DNA of 64,000 bases from Deltaproteobacteria bacterium (GTDB lineage: Bacteria > Myxococcota_A > Polyangia > DRWM01 > JAAZOP01): NCBI GenBank assembly GCA_016218815.1, contig JACRCX010000103.1, forward strand, positions 1-64,000, given 5' to 3'. Each line of letters begins with the position of its first letter. The first letter of the stretch is position 1. This document shows positions 33,961 to 42,292 of this stretch, piece after piece. The position numbers and the translations under genes were made by a program. Below the pieces are notes generated by a model that was given only the letters and a program-made list of their open reading frames with translations, was not told the origin of the DNA and ran no database searches.

Positions 33961-35136
33961 ATGCAGATTGAGACCCTCGAGATCCGGAACTACCGCCTGT
34001 TCCGCGACGCGAAGCTCACGGACCTCCCCCGCATGGCGGTGGTGGTGGGGGCGAACGGCTCGGGCAAGTCCACGCTGTTCGACGTGTTCAGCTTCCTCAA
34101 GGAAGCGCTGACGGAGAATGTCTCGCAGGCCGTGGCCCGCCGGGGCGGATTCCGCGAGCTGGTCAGCCGCGGCCAGGACGGCCCGGTCGGCATCACGGTG
34201 AAGTTCCGCGAGAGCGGTGGGCGGCTGGCGACATACCTGCTCGAGATCGCGACCGACGGCGGCCGGCCGGTGGTCCACCGCGAGATCCTCAAGTTCCGGC
34301 GCGGCCAGAAGGGCAAGCCGTGGCATTTCGTGGACTTCTCGCGCGGCAGGGGTACCGCCATCACTAACGAGGCGATGTACGGCCAGAAGGGCGCGGAGGC
34401 GGAGCGCGAGGAGAAGGTGCTCGATGACCCCAGCGTCCTGGCCATCAAGGGTCTGGGCCAGTTCAAGCAGTTCCGCGTGGTGGCGGAGTTCCGCAGCCTG
34501 ATCGAGAGCTGGCACATCTCCGACTTCCACATCGGCGATGCGCGGCCGAGCGTCGAGGCGGGCTTCGCCGAGCACCTCTCCACGCGCGGCGACAACGTGG
34601 CCCAGGTCGCGCAGTACTTGTTCGAACATCACGGTGAGCAGTTCGACCGGGTGCTTGATGTGATGCGCCGGCGGGTCCCCGGCGTGAGCCGAGTCGAGGC
34701 CCGGCCGACGGAGGACGGCCGCCTGGTCCTGCGGTTCCAGGACGGGAGCTTCAAGGATCCCTTCATCGCCCGCTACGTGTCCGACGGGACGATCAAGATG
34801 TTCGCGTACCTCGTGCTGCTCTACGACCCCAAGCCGCATCCGCTGCTCGCCATCGAGGATCCTGAGAACCAGCTCTATCCCGAGCTGCTGCACGAGTTGG
34901 TGGAGGAATTTCGGGACTACGCACGCCGGGGCGGGCAGGTTTTCGTCTCCACCCACTCCCCGGAATTCCTGAACGGGACGAAGCTCGACGAGATCCACTG
35001 GCTGGTGAAGGAAAGCGGGTACACGACCGCTCGTCGCGCTTCCGACAGCGAGCTGCTCCAGCGGCTGGTGGCCGAAGGCGACCTGCCCGGCGCGCTCTGG
35101 AAGCAAGGCCTGTTCGAAGGAGCCGGGCCGCGATGA
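33961..35136 (+). CDS. AAA family ATPase (RecF/SMC-like, defence-type)
   Basis: 391 residues with an ideal AGGAGAAGGG ribosome site. It is an ABC/RecF-like ATPase with the N-terminal IETLEIRNYRLFRDAKL, Walker A GANGSGKST (30-38), a long helical insert, the signature-like VSDGTIKM (273-280), Walker B LLAIEDPE (295-302) and the H-loop STHS (330-333). There is no fused TOPRIM nuclease domain, unlike OLD. The gene overlaps the next one by 4 nt (ATGA), which encodes a DUF4276-type protein. ATPase plus DUF4276 is a recurrent two-gene pair in accessory regions and is suspected to be anti-phage. Here the partner is broken. Confidence 0.85.
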   Translation: MQIETLEIRNYRLFRDAKLTDLPRMAVVVGANGSGKSTLFDVFSFLKEALTENVSQAVARRGGFRELVSRGQDGPVGITVKFRESGGRLATYLLEIATDGGRPVVHREILKFRRGQKGKPWHFVDFSRGRGTAITNEAMYGQKGAEAEREEKVLDDPSVLAIKGLGQFKQFRVVAEFRSLIESWHISDFHIGDARPSVEAGFAEHLSTRGDNVAQVAQYLFEHHGEQFDRVLDVMRRRVPGVSRVEARPTEDGRLVLRFQDGSFKDPFIARYVSDGTIKMFAYLVLLYDPKPHPLLAIEDPENQLYPELLHELVEEFRDYARRGGQVFVSTHSPEFLNGTKLDEIHWLVKESGYTTARRASDSELLQRLVAEGDLPGALWKQGLFEGAGPR

Positions 35137-35620
35137 GCCGGATCGTGTTCCTGCTGGACCGGAGAAGAGCATTCCGCGCAAGCTCCGGGCGTGGCGGGAG
35201 CCCGGGGTGCGTTTCGTCGTCGTGCGCGACAACGACGGCGGAGATTGTCGGGCCCTGAAGCGCAAGTTGGTCCGTCTTTGCCGGCAGGGTGGGCGGACCG
35301 ACGTGCTCGTGCGCATCGCCTGCCAGGAGGTGGAGGCGTGGTACCTCGGCGACCCGCAGGGGTTGGCCGAGTCGTTCGGCGAGCAGCGATTGCGGAGGTT
35401 GGGTGGGCAGGCGCGCTTCCGGGACCCGGACGCGGTCGAGCAGCCGTCGAAGGTGCTCGACGCGTTGGTGCCCGCGTTCCAGAAGGTGTCGGGCGCTCGC
35501 GCGATGGCCGGCGTGCTGTCGCACGAGCGCAATGCGTCGACGAGCTTCCGCGTGTTCATGCGTGGCGTCGGGCGCACGGCAGCGGCGCTGCACGCTCGGT
35601 CACCCCGGGAAGGGCGTTGA
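35133..35620 (+). pseudogene. Broken DUF4276 partner gene (frameshift plus internal deletion)
   Basis: The gene begins normally at the ATGA overlap with MSRIVFLLD, the usual DUF4276 N-terminus. The frame then changes, and the expected ~40-50 residues before KSIPRKLRAWREPGVRFVVV are missing. From 35162 a second frame carries the rest of the family: VVVRDNDGGDCRALKRKL, VRIACQEVEAWYLGD, FRDPDAVEQPSKVL and FQKVSGARAMAG, to the end. DUF4276 is thought to be a TOPRIM-like nuclease-type component. A GTG at 35207 could yield a shortened 137-residue product, but it would lack the N-terminal strand. Confidence 0.75.
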
Positions 35621-35726
35621 GGTGGGTCACCAATCGCGATCGCGCCGGCAAGCAGGGGATCCTCCCGTGAAGTCCGGTGGAGAGCGTGAGGCAGGATCCC
35701 GGTGGACGCATCCGGGTGGGGAATCG

Positions 35727-36395
35727 CTAGCCCGCCCGCGTCCCGTAGGCGTAGGCGGCGGGGTCGACGGCGTCCGAGGCGGCCTGCACGTTCTGGAGGC
35801 CGGCGTCCTCGAGCAGCCGGCGCAGGGTCGCCGCGGAGAGGCCCTGGCCCGCGACGATCTTCTGGAAGTACGCGACGGCCAGGGGACGGACGAGGGGCGG
35901 GAGGAGCCAGCGGCGCACGAAGCGGTCGGCGACCTCGCGCGAGCACTCGGCATCGGCCTCGAGGACGAAGACCGTACCGCCGGGTCGCACGACGCGAGCC
36001 ATCTCGCGCACCCCCTGCGCGGCGTCGGGCCAGTGCTTGATCGAGGCGACAGTCAGGGCGCCGTCGAACTCGCCGTCGTCGTACGGCAGGCGCATCGCGT
36101 CGGCGACGCGGAAGAAGACGTTGCGTGTGCCGGCGCCCTGCTCGCGCGCCAGGTCGATCATCGTCGCCGACAGGTCGACGCCGGTGAACTCCACGCCGGG
36201 GCGGCGCCGCGCCAGGAGCACGGTCGCGCGACCTGCCCCGCATCCGACGTCGAGCACGCGACCGGTCTCCGGCATCCGTGGCGAGATTTCGGACGCCAGG
36301 CGCTCGTGCAGCGGCGTGAGCCGCTTCGCGATCACGAAGTCGAACAGGCGTGCATGGATGGGATCCCAGGCGCCGCGCATTTCGAGGATGTTCAT
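35727..36395 (-). CDS. Class I SAM-dependent methyltransferase
   Basis: 222 residues, cytoplasmic. Motif I (VLDVGCGAGRATVLLARR), the acidic GVDLSATMIDLAREQG, VADAMRLPYDDGEFDGALTV and VVRPGGTVFVLEAD give a complete SAM-binding fold. It resembles UbiE/Methyltransf_11 small-molecule methyltransferases. The substrate is unknown. It lies 207 bp downstream of the oxidosqualene cyclase on the same strand, so a lipid substrate is possible but unproven. The ATG at 36395 is preferred to the upstream start at 36533, whose leader is translated from repeat DNA. Confidence 0.82.
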   Translation of the reverse strand: MNILEMRGAWDPIHARLFDFVIAKRLTPLHERLASEISPRMPETGRVLDVGCGAGRATVLLARRRPGVEFTGVDLSATMIDLAREQGAGTRNVFFRVADAMRLPYDDGEFDGALTVASIKHWPDAAQGVREMARVVRPGGTVFVLEADAECSREVADRFVRRWLLPPLVRPLAVAYFQKIVAGQGLSAATLRRLLEDAGLQNVQAASDAVDPAAYAYGTRAG

Positions 36396-36436
36396 CGAGG
36401 TGAAGGTCCTTCCTTCGGCCACCGGTTTCCGGAGGT

Positions 36437-36478
36437 TCGCGCAAAGGACGCAAAGACCCGCAAAGGACGCAAAGGGGG
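36437..36478. repeat. Short tandem repeat, GCAAAGGACGCAAAG family (copy 1)
   Basis: CGCGCAAAGGACGCAAAGAC then CCGCAAAGGACGCAAAGGGG lies in the gap between cyclase and methyltransferase. It is related to 47824-47862, also an intergenic position. Confidence 0.8.
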
Positions 36479-36550
36479 AAGGGGCAGGCCGGCCGAAACG
36501 AGGGTCAATGCCTTCATCGAACGCCACCTTCAACCGACGAGCGACGGGGA

Positions 36551-36596
36551 GCCGGCGAACAGGGAAAAGGGAACCGGGAACCGGCGAACAGAGACC
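36551..36596. repeat. Tandem repeat, CCGGCGAACAGGGA family
   Basis: Units CCGGCGAACAGGGAAAAGGG and AACCGGGAACCGGCGAACAG lie directly downstream of the cyclase stop codon (36603). Together with 36437-36478 it fills most of the 207-bp spacer. Confidence 0.65.
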
Positions 36597-36602
36597 AGCG
36601 GC

Positions 36603-38570
36603 TCATGGCGAATTGGCGGCCGCGCCGGCGCGTGCCAGGCGCCCGAGAGCCCAGAGCGGGAAGACGACGGGGTAGAGCTTGTAGTGGAGGAGGGCGGTGT
36701 TCATGAAGACGCCGGCGGGCTGGCCGAGGGCCCAGGCGCCGTCCGGTTGCTGGTGTTCCAGGAGCCACCCGACGCCCTGCATCATCGCCCCGTGCTCGGG
36801 GGGCAAGCCGGCGGCGTCGAGCGCGAGGAGGGCCCAGGCGGTCTGGATGGCGGAGCCTTCGGACGCCGCGAGGTAGCGTTTCTCCAGGCACGAGCGCCAA
36901 TCCTCGCCCCAGCCGCCGTCGGGGCGTTGCCGTTCGAGCAGCCAGCGGGCGGAGCGCCGCAACGCGTCGCGCTCGTCGGGGAGGCGGGCGTCGCGCAGTG
37001 CGAGGTTGGCGTGGAACGCGGCGTAGATCTGGAAGACGCCCCACGAACCGAGCCACGAGCCGTCGGCGAGCTGTTCGTGCAGGAGGTATTTCCGGGCCGC
37101 GACGACGGCGTCCCGTGCCTCGGCGGCGGAGGGCAGGTCGTCGTCGCCGGAGATCGCGCTTAGGGCCCGCAGGCACGAGCCGGTGCACTCGACGTAGGCG
37201 CGGTCGATCATGCAGTCGTCGAACATCTCGGAGGGGTTGAGCCGGGCCAGCGACGGGCTGCCGCGCCGCTTCTCGTAGGAGGAGAAGCCGCCGGACGAAT
37301 CCCGGCGGGAGAGGATGAAGCTCGCGGCCTCGGCCTTGACCGTCCACGAGACGGAGTCGCCGGTGATGCGCGAGGCGACGAGCAACGCCTCGAGCGCCTC
37401 GGCCGCGCAGTCGGAGACCGGCCAGGCGTGGAGGCCGTCGGTGAAACACCAGCCGCCGCGGCCGGGCGAGCGCCAGTGCCGCGCGTAGTCCGGCGGGTCG
37501 GCGGTCACGCGGTACGAAAGCAGGGCGGCGGCGGCGGCGCGCACGGGGCCGGCGAAGCGATCGGGGGAGGGCCCGGCGCAGAGCGCCTGGATCGCGAACG
37601 AGGTGTCCCAGGTGTGCGACTGCGCGCCCGCCAAGCGCAATCCCTCGCGGTCGTCCTGCCAGCGCCAGGTGCGCATCCCCTCCAATGCGAGGTCGACGTC
37701 CCTGGAGGACGGGTCGACGGCGTGCAGGGCGACGGCGTCGAGCAGGCCGGAGACGGGCGAGATCCCGCGCTGGCGGGACGTCGACTGCTCGTAGCGGATC
37801 TCCTCCGCGAGCCGTTCGACGGCGCCCCGGCGTACCCGCTTCGGCAGCGTGCGCTCGATCAGTCCCAGCGCGCCGTAGGCGGTGCGCAACAGCGAGGTCG
37901 GCTCGGCGTAGACGTCGCCGGCCGTCACGGTGGCGCGGTGCTCGCGGAAGCGCACCTTGTCCCAGCCTCCGGGATACAGCTCGGAGCGCAGCGCGCGCAC
38001 GAGGTCGTCCTCGGGCATCGCGAAGCGCCGGGCGTAGAGCACGCCGAGCGCCAGGTAGATCATGCGGGTGTGGCAATAGAAGTGCCTGGGGTGGATGGGC
38101 AGCCACTCGGGGAGGAGGAAGAGCTCGGGGGGGAGGGCGGGCAGGCCGTCCCAGGAGTAGACGTTGGCGACGGCGAGCCACGCCTTGGCCCAGGTTGGGG
38201 CCCAGCCGGGTCCGCCGCGCGTGACGATCCACGCGCGGGCGCGAGCGGCGGCGGGATGGCCGGCTTCGCGGCCGCAGAGGCGGGCGGCGACGTAGCACAG
38301 CGTCGTCGCGTAGAGGTATCCGGGAGAGGCGGGGTGCAGTCCCCAGGAGCCGTCGGCGAGCTGCCAGGTGTCGAGGTATTTGAGGATCGCGTCGCGGTCG
38401 TCCTGGCCGAGGGGCCGGCCGACGGCATGATGGGCGATGACGTATTTCGCGGTCAGCGCGGCGCACCAAGCCATCTCCTCGTTCCAGCCGCCGTCGGAAC
38501 GGCGGCGGCCGAGGAGGTGTTCGGCGGCGCGATCGATCGCGCTCCGGACCGACCGATCCTCGATGCGCAT
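36603..38570 (-). CDS. Oxidosqualene cyclase (sterol/triterpene cyclase)
   Basis: 655 residues. A terpene cyclase with QW-type repeats throughout (DGSWGLHP, DGGWGEDW, DGAWALGQ). Diagnostic oxidosqualene-cyclase features, rather than squalene-hopene cyclase ones, are LPPELFLLPEWLPIHPRHFY with HTRMIYL, WPVSDCAAE at 383-391 in place of DxDD, YVECTGS (459-465) and the C-terminal GVFMNTALLHYKLYP with FPLWALGRL. The catalytic Asp387, neighbouring Cys388, Cys462 and His167 correspond to the lanosterol synthase proton-donor network; the usual Thr of DCTAE is Ala. The enzyme would fold 2,3-oxidosqualene into a lanosterol- or cycloartenol-like sterol precursor. A squalene epoxidase is not in the window. 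It starts 9 bp after the lipoprotein stop, with AGGAAGG upstream. Confidence 0.88.
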   Translation of the reverse strand: MRIEDRSVRSAIDRAAEHLLGRRRSDGGWNEEMAWCAALTAKYVIAHHAVGRPLGQDDRDAILKYLDTWQLADGSWGLHPASPGYLYATTLCYVAARLCGREAGHPAAARARAWIVTRGGPGWAPTWAKAWLAVANVYSWDGLPALPPELFLLPEWLPIHPRHFYCHTRMIYLALGVLYARRFAMPEDDLVRALRSELYPGGWDKVRFREHRATVTAGDVYAEPTSLLRTAYGALGLIERTLPKRVRRGAVERLAEEIRYEQSTSRQRGISPVSGLLDAVALHAVDPSSRDVDLALEGMRTWRWQDDREGLRLAGAQSHTWDTSFAIQALCAGPSPDRFAGPVRAAAAALLSYRVTADPPDYARHWRSPGRGGWCFTDGLHAWPVSDCAAEALEALLVASRITGDSVSWTVKAEAASFILSRRDSSGGFSSYEKRRGSPSLARLNPSEMFDDCMIDRAYVECTGSCLRALSAISGDDDLPSAAEARDAVVAARKYLLHEQLADGSWLGSWGVFQIYAAFHANLALRDARLPDERDALRRSARWLLERQRPDGGWGEDWRSCLEKRYLAASEGSAIQTAWALLALDAAGLPPEHGAMMQGVGWLLEHQQPDGAWALGQPAGVFMNTALLHYKLYPVVFPLWALGRLARAGAAANSP

Positions 38571-38579
38571 GAGGCCTTC

Positions 38580-39338
38580 CTACTCGCCGTCGTCGTCGTC
38601 GCCGTCGAGCGCGTCCGCGTCCGTTTCGGCCTCGGTTGCGGCGTCGTCGTCGTTGCCGTCGCCGTCGAGCGCGTCCGCGTCGGTCTCGGCCTCGGTTGCG
38701 GCGTCGTCGTTGCCGCCGTCGAGCGCGTCCGCGTCCGAATCGGCCTCGGCGTCCGCGTCGTCGCCGGCGTCGAGGGACGGGCACATGGTGGGTTCGTCGC
38801 CGCGGTCGCAGGGGACGCCGTCGTCGACCCAGGTCCGTTCGTCGAACGCGCGCGGGAAGGGGACGGCGGCGCAGACGGCGTTGTCGTCGACGAGGAGGCA
38901 CTGGAGGCCTGGGCCGCAGCCGAGGTCTTCGCACGCGGCGCGCAGCTCCAGGCGGACCTCGCGGGTCCCGGAGTCGGGCCAGGGGATCGCCAGCTCGCGG
39001 GAGGCGCGAGGCGTTCCGGCGGAGAGCCAGCTCACGCGGAAGAGGGCGAGGGCGGCGTAGGTCGAGCCGCGGTGGAAGTCGACGACGACGGGCTGCAGCC
39101 CGCCAGCGGTGGGGAAGCGGCAGGTCGTCGGCTCGCAAAGCGCCAGGGCCTCGGTGCCGTCGGTCCGCGAGGCGGTGAGGGTGACTTCGATCTCGTCGAT
39201 CCCGTCGCGGTCCGGCACGTCGGCGCCGACGGCAAGGACGAGGCGCACGCGACGCGTGCCGTCATCGTCGCCGCAGCCGGAGGCGAGCGCGGCGAGCGCC
39301 GCGAGGAGCAACACCGATCGTCGATGAGGTGAATCCAT
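38580..39338 (-). CDS. Lipoprotein with C-terminal acidic repeat tail
   Basis: 252 residues. The signal ends in LAALASGCGDDD (lipobox ASGC). Residues ~30-175 form a small beta-rich domain with six Cys. The C-terminal ~65 residues are acidic and repetitive: AATEAETDADALDGD units occur three times with variations. In other lipoproteins here this kind of acidic stretch follows the lipidated Cys instead. The gene starts 4 bp after the TPR/PEGA gene ends and stops 9 bp before the cyclase start, so it belongs to the same transcription unit. Function unknown. Confidence 0.7.
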   Translation of the reverse strand: MDSPHRRSVLLLAALAALASGCGDDDGTRRVRLVLAVGADVPDRDGIDEIEVTLTASRTDGTEALALCEPTTCRFPTAGGLQPVVVDFHRGSTYAALALFRVSWLSAGTPRASRELAIPWPDSGTREVRLELRAACEDLGCGPGLQCLLVDDNAVCAAVPFPRAFDERTWVDDGVPCDRGDEPTMCPSLDAGDDADAEADSDADALDGGNDDAATEAETDADALDGDGNDDDAATEAETDADALDGDDDDGE

Positions 39339-39342
39339 GGTG

Positions 39343-40176
39343 TTACCGGCCCCAGACCGACCAGGAGGCCGCGGTGCTGCCACGGTCGTCTTCCGCCGCC
39401 CAGGCGCCGAGGCCGGCGCCGAGGCTCACGCCGACGACGACGGCGCCGACGGCGGTCCAGAACCACCACTCCTGCCACCACTCGACGGACCCGTCCACGG
39501 GCGGCACTTCGCCGCCACCTTCACCGCCTTCGCCGCCCTGACCGCCTTCCTGGCCCCCGTTCCCGCCGACGACGGCGACCTGGGTCGCCACGAGCGTCAC
39601 GGTGATCTCGGTCGTGCGCGCCTCGGGCACGGGCACCATCACGACCGCCTCGTCGAAACCATCCTTGCGCACCCGGACCTCGACGACGCCGGGATTGGCG
39701 TGCACCGGCTGGAGGAGCGGCGAGGTGCCGGCGGAGCGACCGTCGATCGTGATCGAGGCGCCGGGCTCGTTGACGAGCACGCGCAGGAACGTGAGCTGGT
39801 TCTCCAGATCGCGGACGACCTGCTGCGCCTGCTCGAGCTGGTCGGGATCGACGTCGTCGCCGGCTTCGGTGAGGAAGCGCCGCAGAGTTTCCAGCGCGCC
39901 CTCGGTGTTTCCGAGCTCGATCTGGACGGCGCCGATGTTGAACAGGACGATCGCGCGCGGGTTGCGGTCGTACGACGCCCAGAACTTCTCGATCGCGCCC
40001 TCCAGGTCGCCCTCGTTCACGAGGTCGACCCCCTGGTCGAACAGGCGCCGCGCCTCCCGCTCGTCCCGGGCCGAGACCTTGGCGTTGGCGGCCGAGGCGA
40101 AGAGGACACCGAGCAGCGCGACGACGCCGAGGCAGCGGGGGAGAATGGCGCGGACCGGCCGGCGGGTCGCTGGCAT
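39343..40176 (-). CDS. TPR/PEGA-domain secreted protein
   Basis: 277 residues. A signal peptide (VVALLGVLFASAANA) is followed by two TPR units (ARRLFDQGVDLVNEGDLEGAIEKF, then NPRAIVLFNIGAVQIELGNTEGALETLRRF). A PEGA domain follows (VLVNEPGASITIDGRSAGTS ... VEVRVRKDGFDEAVVMVPV), then a Gly/Glu-rich hinge and a C-terminal transmembrane helix (WTAVGAVVVGVSLGAGLGAWA). This layout is common beside Ser/Thr kinases in Myxococcota. It lies 35 bp downstream of the kinase and 4 bp before the lipoprotein, in one direction. It probably works at the inner membrane facing the periplasm. Confidence 0.8.
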   Translation of the reverse strand: MPATRRPVRAILPRCLGVVALLGVLFASAANAKVSARDEREARRLFDQGVDLVNEGDLEGAIEKFWASYDRNPRAIVLFNIGAVQIELGNTEGALETLRRFLTEAGDDVDPDQLEQAQQVVRDLENQLTFLRVLVNEPGASITIDGRSAGTSPLLQPVHANPGVVEVRVRKDGFDEAVVMVPVPEARTTEITVTLVATQVAVVGGNGGQEGGQGGEGGEGGGEVPPVDGSVEWWQEWWFWTAVGAVVVGVSLGAGLGAWAAEDDRGSTAASWSVWGR

Positions 40177-40211
40177 GACAACGGGAGAATGGCCACGGGC
40201 GGCGCGCCGCG

Positions 40212-42134
40212 TCAAGGGCCGTAGGTGGTGATGATGCCGATGCCGCCTTCGCGGCGGGGGCCGGCGTCGCGGGCGGCGGTGGAGCCGGCGTCGCGGGCGG
40301 CGGTGGAGCCGGCGTCGCGAGCGGTGGTGGAGCCGGTGTCGCGTCGTGCGGTGGAGCCGGCGTCGCGGCGAGTCGTCGACCCGGCGTCGCGGCGCACGAC
40401 GGCGGTTCCCGCGTCGCGGGGCGTTCCAGCCCCTGCGTCCGGGCCGGGCGTCGGCGTGCCGGCGTCGGGAGCGGCCTGGGGGTCCATGAACACGAGCACG
40501 ACGGTGTCGCGGTTCGGCGTGATCTCGGTTTCGAAGTCGACGTACCCTCCGGCGGTCACCTTGACGGACAGCGGGTCTTCGGAGAACGGGACGCGGGCGG
40601 CGCCGTCGACCACCTTCACGTCGCCGACGGTACCGAGCGCGCCGGCCGGCATGCCGTCGAGCGTGACGAGGACCTCGGACGGCAGCGTTTCGGCCGCATC
40701 CGCGCCGCCATCGGCCGGAGCGTCGGGTCCGGTCGTCGAGCCGGCGTCGGGTGTGGTGCCGGCGTCGGCCGGGGAGGCGCCGCGGTCCGCGGCGGCGGCC
40801 GCGTCGGAGCGGTCGACCGTCGCGGCAGCGACCAGCGCGCCGTCGGCGCCGGACGCGGTCCGGCTCGTGCCGGCATCGGGGTCGGCGCCGGCGGCGGTGC
40901 GGCGGGCCGCGTCGCCGGAGGAGGAGCCGGTGCCGCGCAGGAGCAGGGCGAGCAACACCGCGACGAGGCCGACGCCGACCATGGCGGCGGCGATGGCGAT
41001 CCGTCCCCGGGGATGCCGGGTGTTCCAGGTCTGCGGGCGGGCCGTGCTGCCGCGGCTGCTGCCTTCGGTCGAGAACCGGTCCGCGGGCCCGGGTGTCGGG
41101 GAGCCCGAGTCGGCGGAGAGGGCGGGGGGGGACTCCACGGGCGGCACGTCGATCCTCGTGGTGTCGGGGATCGACTCCATGTCCGGCAGCGCGGGGCCGT
41201 GCGACGCCACGACGGCGGCGGCGGCGTCCACCTTGGGGGCGAAGCCGAGCTGCTCTTCCACCTTGAGCAGGTCGCGCAGCATCAGCTCGGCGCTCTGGTA
41301 CCGCTCCTGCGGGCGCTTGCGGACGGCGACCGAGATGACCTGGTCGAGTGCGGGCGGGATCGAGGTCTTGAAGGAGCGTGCGGACGGGTAGGGGCGGCCT
41401 TCTTCGTGGCGCTGCGAGTAGCGTTCGACCCACATCAGCTCGGTGCGCGTCTCGCGGTACGGGAAGCGGCCGGCGAGGGTGCGGTAGAGGATCATCCCGC
41501 AGGCGAAGACGTCGGCGCGCGGATCGAGCTCGCGGCCGAGGAACATCTCGGGGGCGGCGTAGGCGGCGCGGCCGAGGACGGCGCCGTCCTGGGTGACGCC
41601 GCCGGAGGAGTCGCTGGAGCTGGAGGCGGCCTCGCCCTTGGCCAGGCCGAAGTCGACGATCTTCGTGGAGGGGTAGTTCGGATCACTGCCGGAGAGGAAG
41701 ATGTTGGCGGGACTGAGGTCGCGGTGGATGACGCCGAGGGCATGGACGGCGCCGAGGCCGTCGAGGACCTGGAGCATGATGCGGACGACGCGTTCGGTGG
41801 GGACGGGCAGGGGGTGCAGGAGCGCCTGCTGCATCGACTCGCCGGTCAAGTACTCCATGACGATGTAGGCGTTGCCGCCCTTGCCGCGGGGCGGGAGCTG
41901 CCAGTCGTAGGTGGCGACGACGTGAGGGTGGCGGATGCCGCGCAGCGCGTTGATTTCCCGTTCGAATCTTGCGTAGTACGTCTCGTCGGAGACGAGATAG
42001 TCGTGGATGAACTTGATGGCGAAGCGTTCGTGGGTGGAGACCTTCTCGGCGAGGTACACCTTGCCCATCGCCCCGCCGCCCAGGGGCCGGACGATGCGGT
42101 ACTTGCCGTCCACGACGGCGCCGTTGACGATCAT
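40212..42134 (-). CDS. Membrane Ser/Thr protein kinase (Pkn-type) with C-terminal repeat tail
   Basis: 640 residues. Kinase domain at ~12-295 with the Gly loop GGGAMGKVY (19-27), Lys41, HRDLSPANIF (137-146) and DFG (161-163); all catalytic residues are present. A variable cytoplasmic linker leads to one transmembrane helix (~379-399). Then come Asp/Ala/Gly/Thr-rich stretches and a PEGA-like beta domain (~487-550). The tail at 573-625 is seven copies of RDAGSTA-type octads. It phosphorylates cytoplasmic targets and senses something across the membrane; targets are unknown. It heads a minus-strand run with the TPR/PEGA gene, a lipoprotein and oxidosqualene cyclase. A TATGAT hexamer lies at 42161-42166, 26 bp upstream. 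Confidence 0.92.
   Translation of the reverse strand: MIVNGAVVDGKYRIVRPLGGGAMGKVYLAEKVSTHERFAIKFIHDYLVSDETYYARFEREINALRGIRHPHVVATYDWQLPPRGKGGNAYIVMEYLTGESMQQALLHPLPVPTERVVRIMLQVLDGLGAVHALGVIHRDLSPANIFLSGSDPNYPSTKIVDFGLAKGEAASSSSDSSGGVTQDGAVLGRAAYAAPEMFLGRELDPRADVFACGMILYRTLAGRFPYRETRTELMWVERYSQRHEEGRPYPSARSFKTSIPPALDQVISVAVRKRPQERYQSAELMLRDLLKVEEQLGFAPKVDAAAAVVASHGPALPDMESIPDTTRIDVPPVESPPALSADSGSPTPGPADRFSTEGSSRGSTARPQTWNTRHPRGRIAIAAAMVGVGLVAVLLALLLRGTGSSSGDAARRTAAGADPDAGTSRTASGADGALVAAATVDRSDAAAAADRGASPADAGTTPDAGSTTGPDAPADGGADAAETLPSEVLVTLDGMPAGALGTVGDVKVVDGAARVPFSEDPLSVKVTAGGYVDFETEITPNRDTVVLVFMDPQAAPDAGTPTPGPDAGAGTPRDAGTAVVRRDAGSTTRRDAGSTARRDTGSTTARDAGSTAARDAGSTAARDAGPRREGGIGIITTYGP
40258..40418. 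repeat. In-frame 24-bp tandem repeat in kinase tail
   Basis: The 24-bp unit GCCGGCGTCGCGGGCGGCGG plus TGGA is repeated about seven times with drift. It encodes the RDAGST(A/T)A octads. The copies nearest the 3' end of the gene are the most alike, which suggests recent slippage and likely length variation between strains. Confidence 0.8.
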
Positions 42135-42235
42135 CGATAGCCTGCCCGGCGCACGGACCGATCATAGCCGGTCGGGGGAGGGAGGGGAAGAAGGAGGGGA
42201 GGGGAGAGGGGGAGGGGAGGGCTCGGAGACCGACT

Positions 42236-42266
42236 TACCGCTGAGACGCTGAGGGCGCTGAGAGGC
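42236..42266. repeat. Short tandem repeat, CTGAGACGCTGAGGGCGCTGAG
   Basis: Three units of GCTGAG spaced by 3-4 nt lie in the 158-bp gap upstream of the kinase, next to a long purine-only stretch (42177-42224). It resembles in style the GACGCAGAG and GACGCAAAG families but differs in sequence. Confidence 0.6.
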
Positions 42267-42292
42267 GGGCAGAGAAGGCAGGGGGGAGCGTG

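Noticed and set aside
35207..35620. An intact short DUF4276 gene from the GTG at 35207
   Set aside because: It would lack the N-terminal strand that is still present, out of frame, at 35133-35159, so a frameshifted gene is the simpler reading.
36603..38570. Squalene-hopene cyclase
   Set aside because: The acid motif is SDCAAE, not DxDD, and the LPPELFLLPEWLPIHP and YVECT blocks fit oxidosqualene cyclase.
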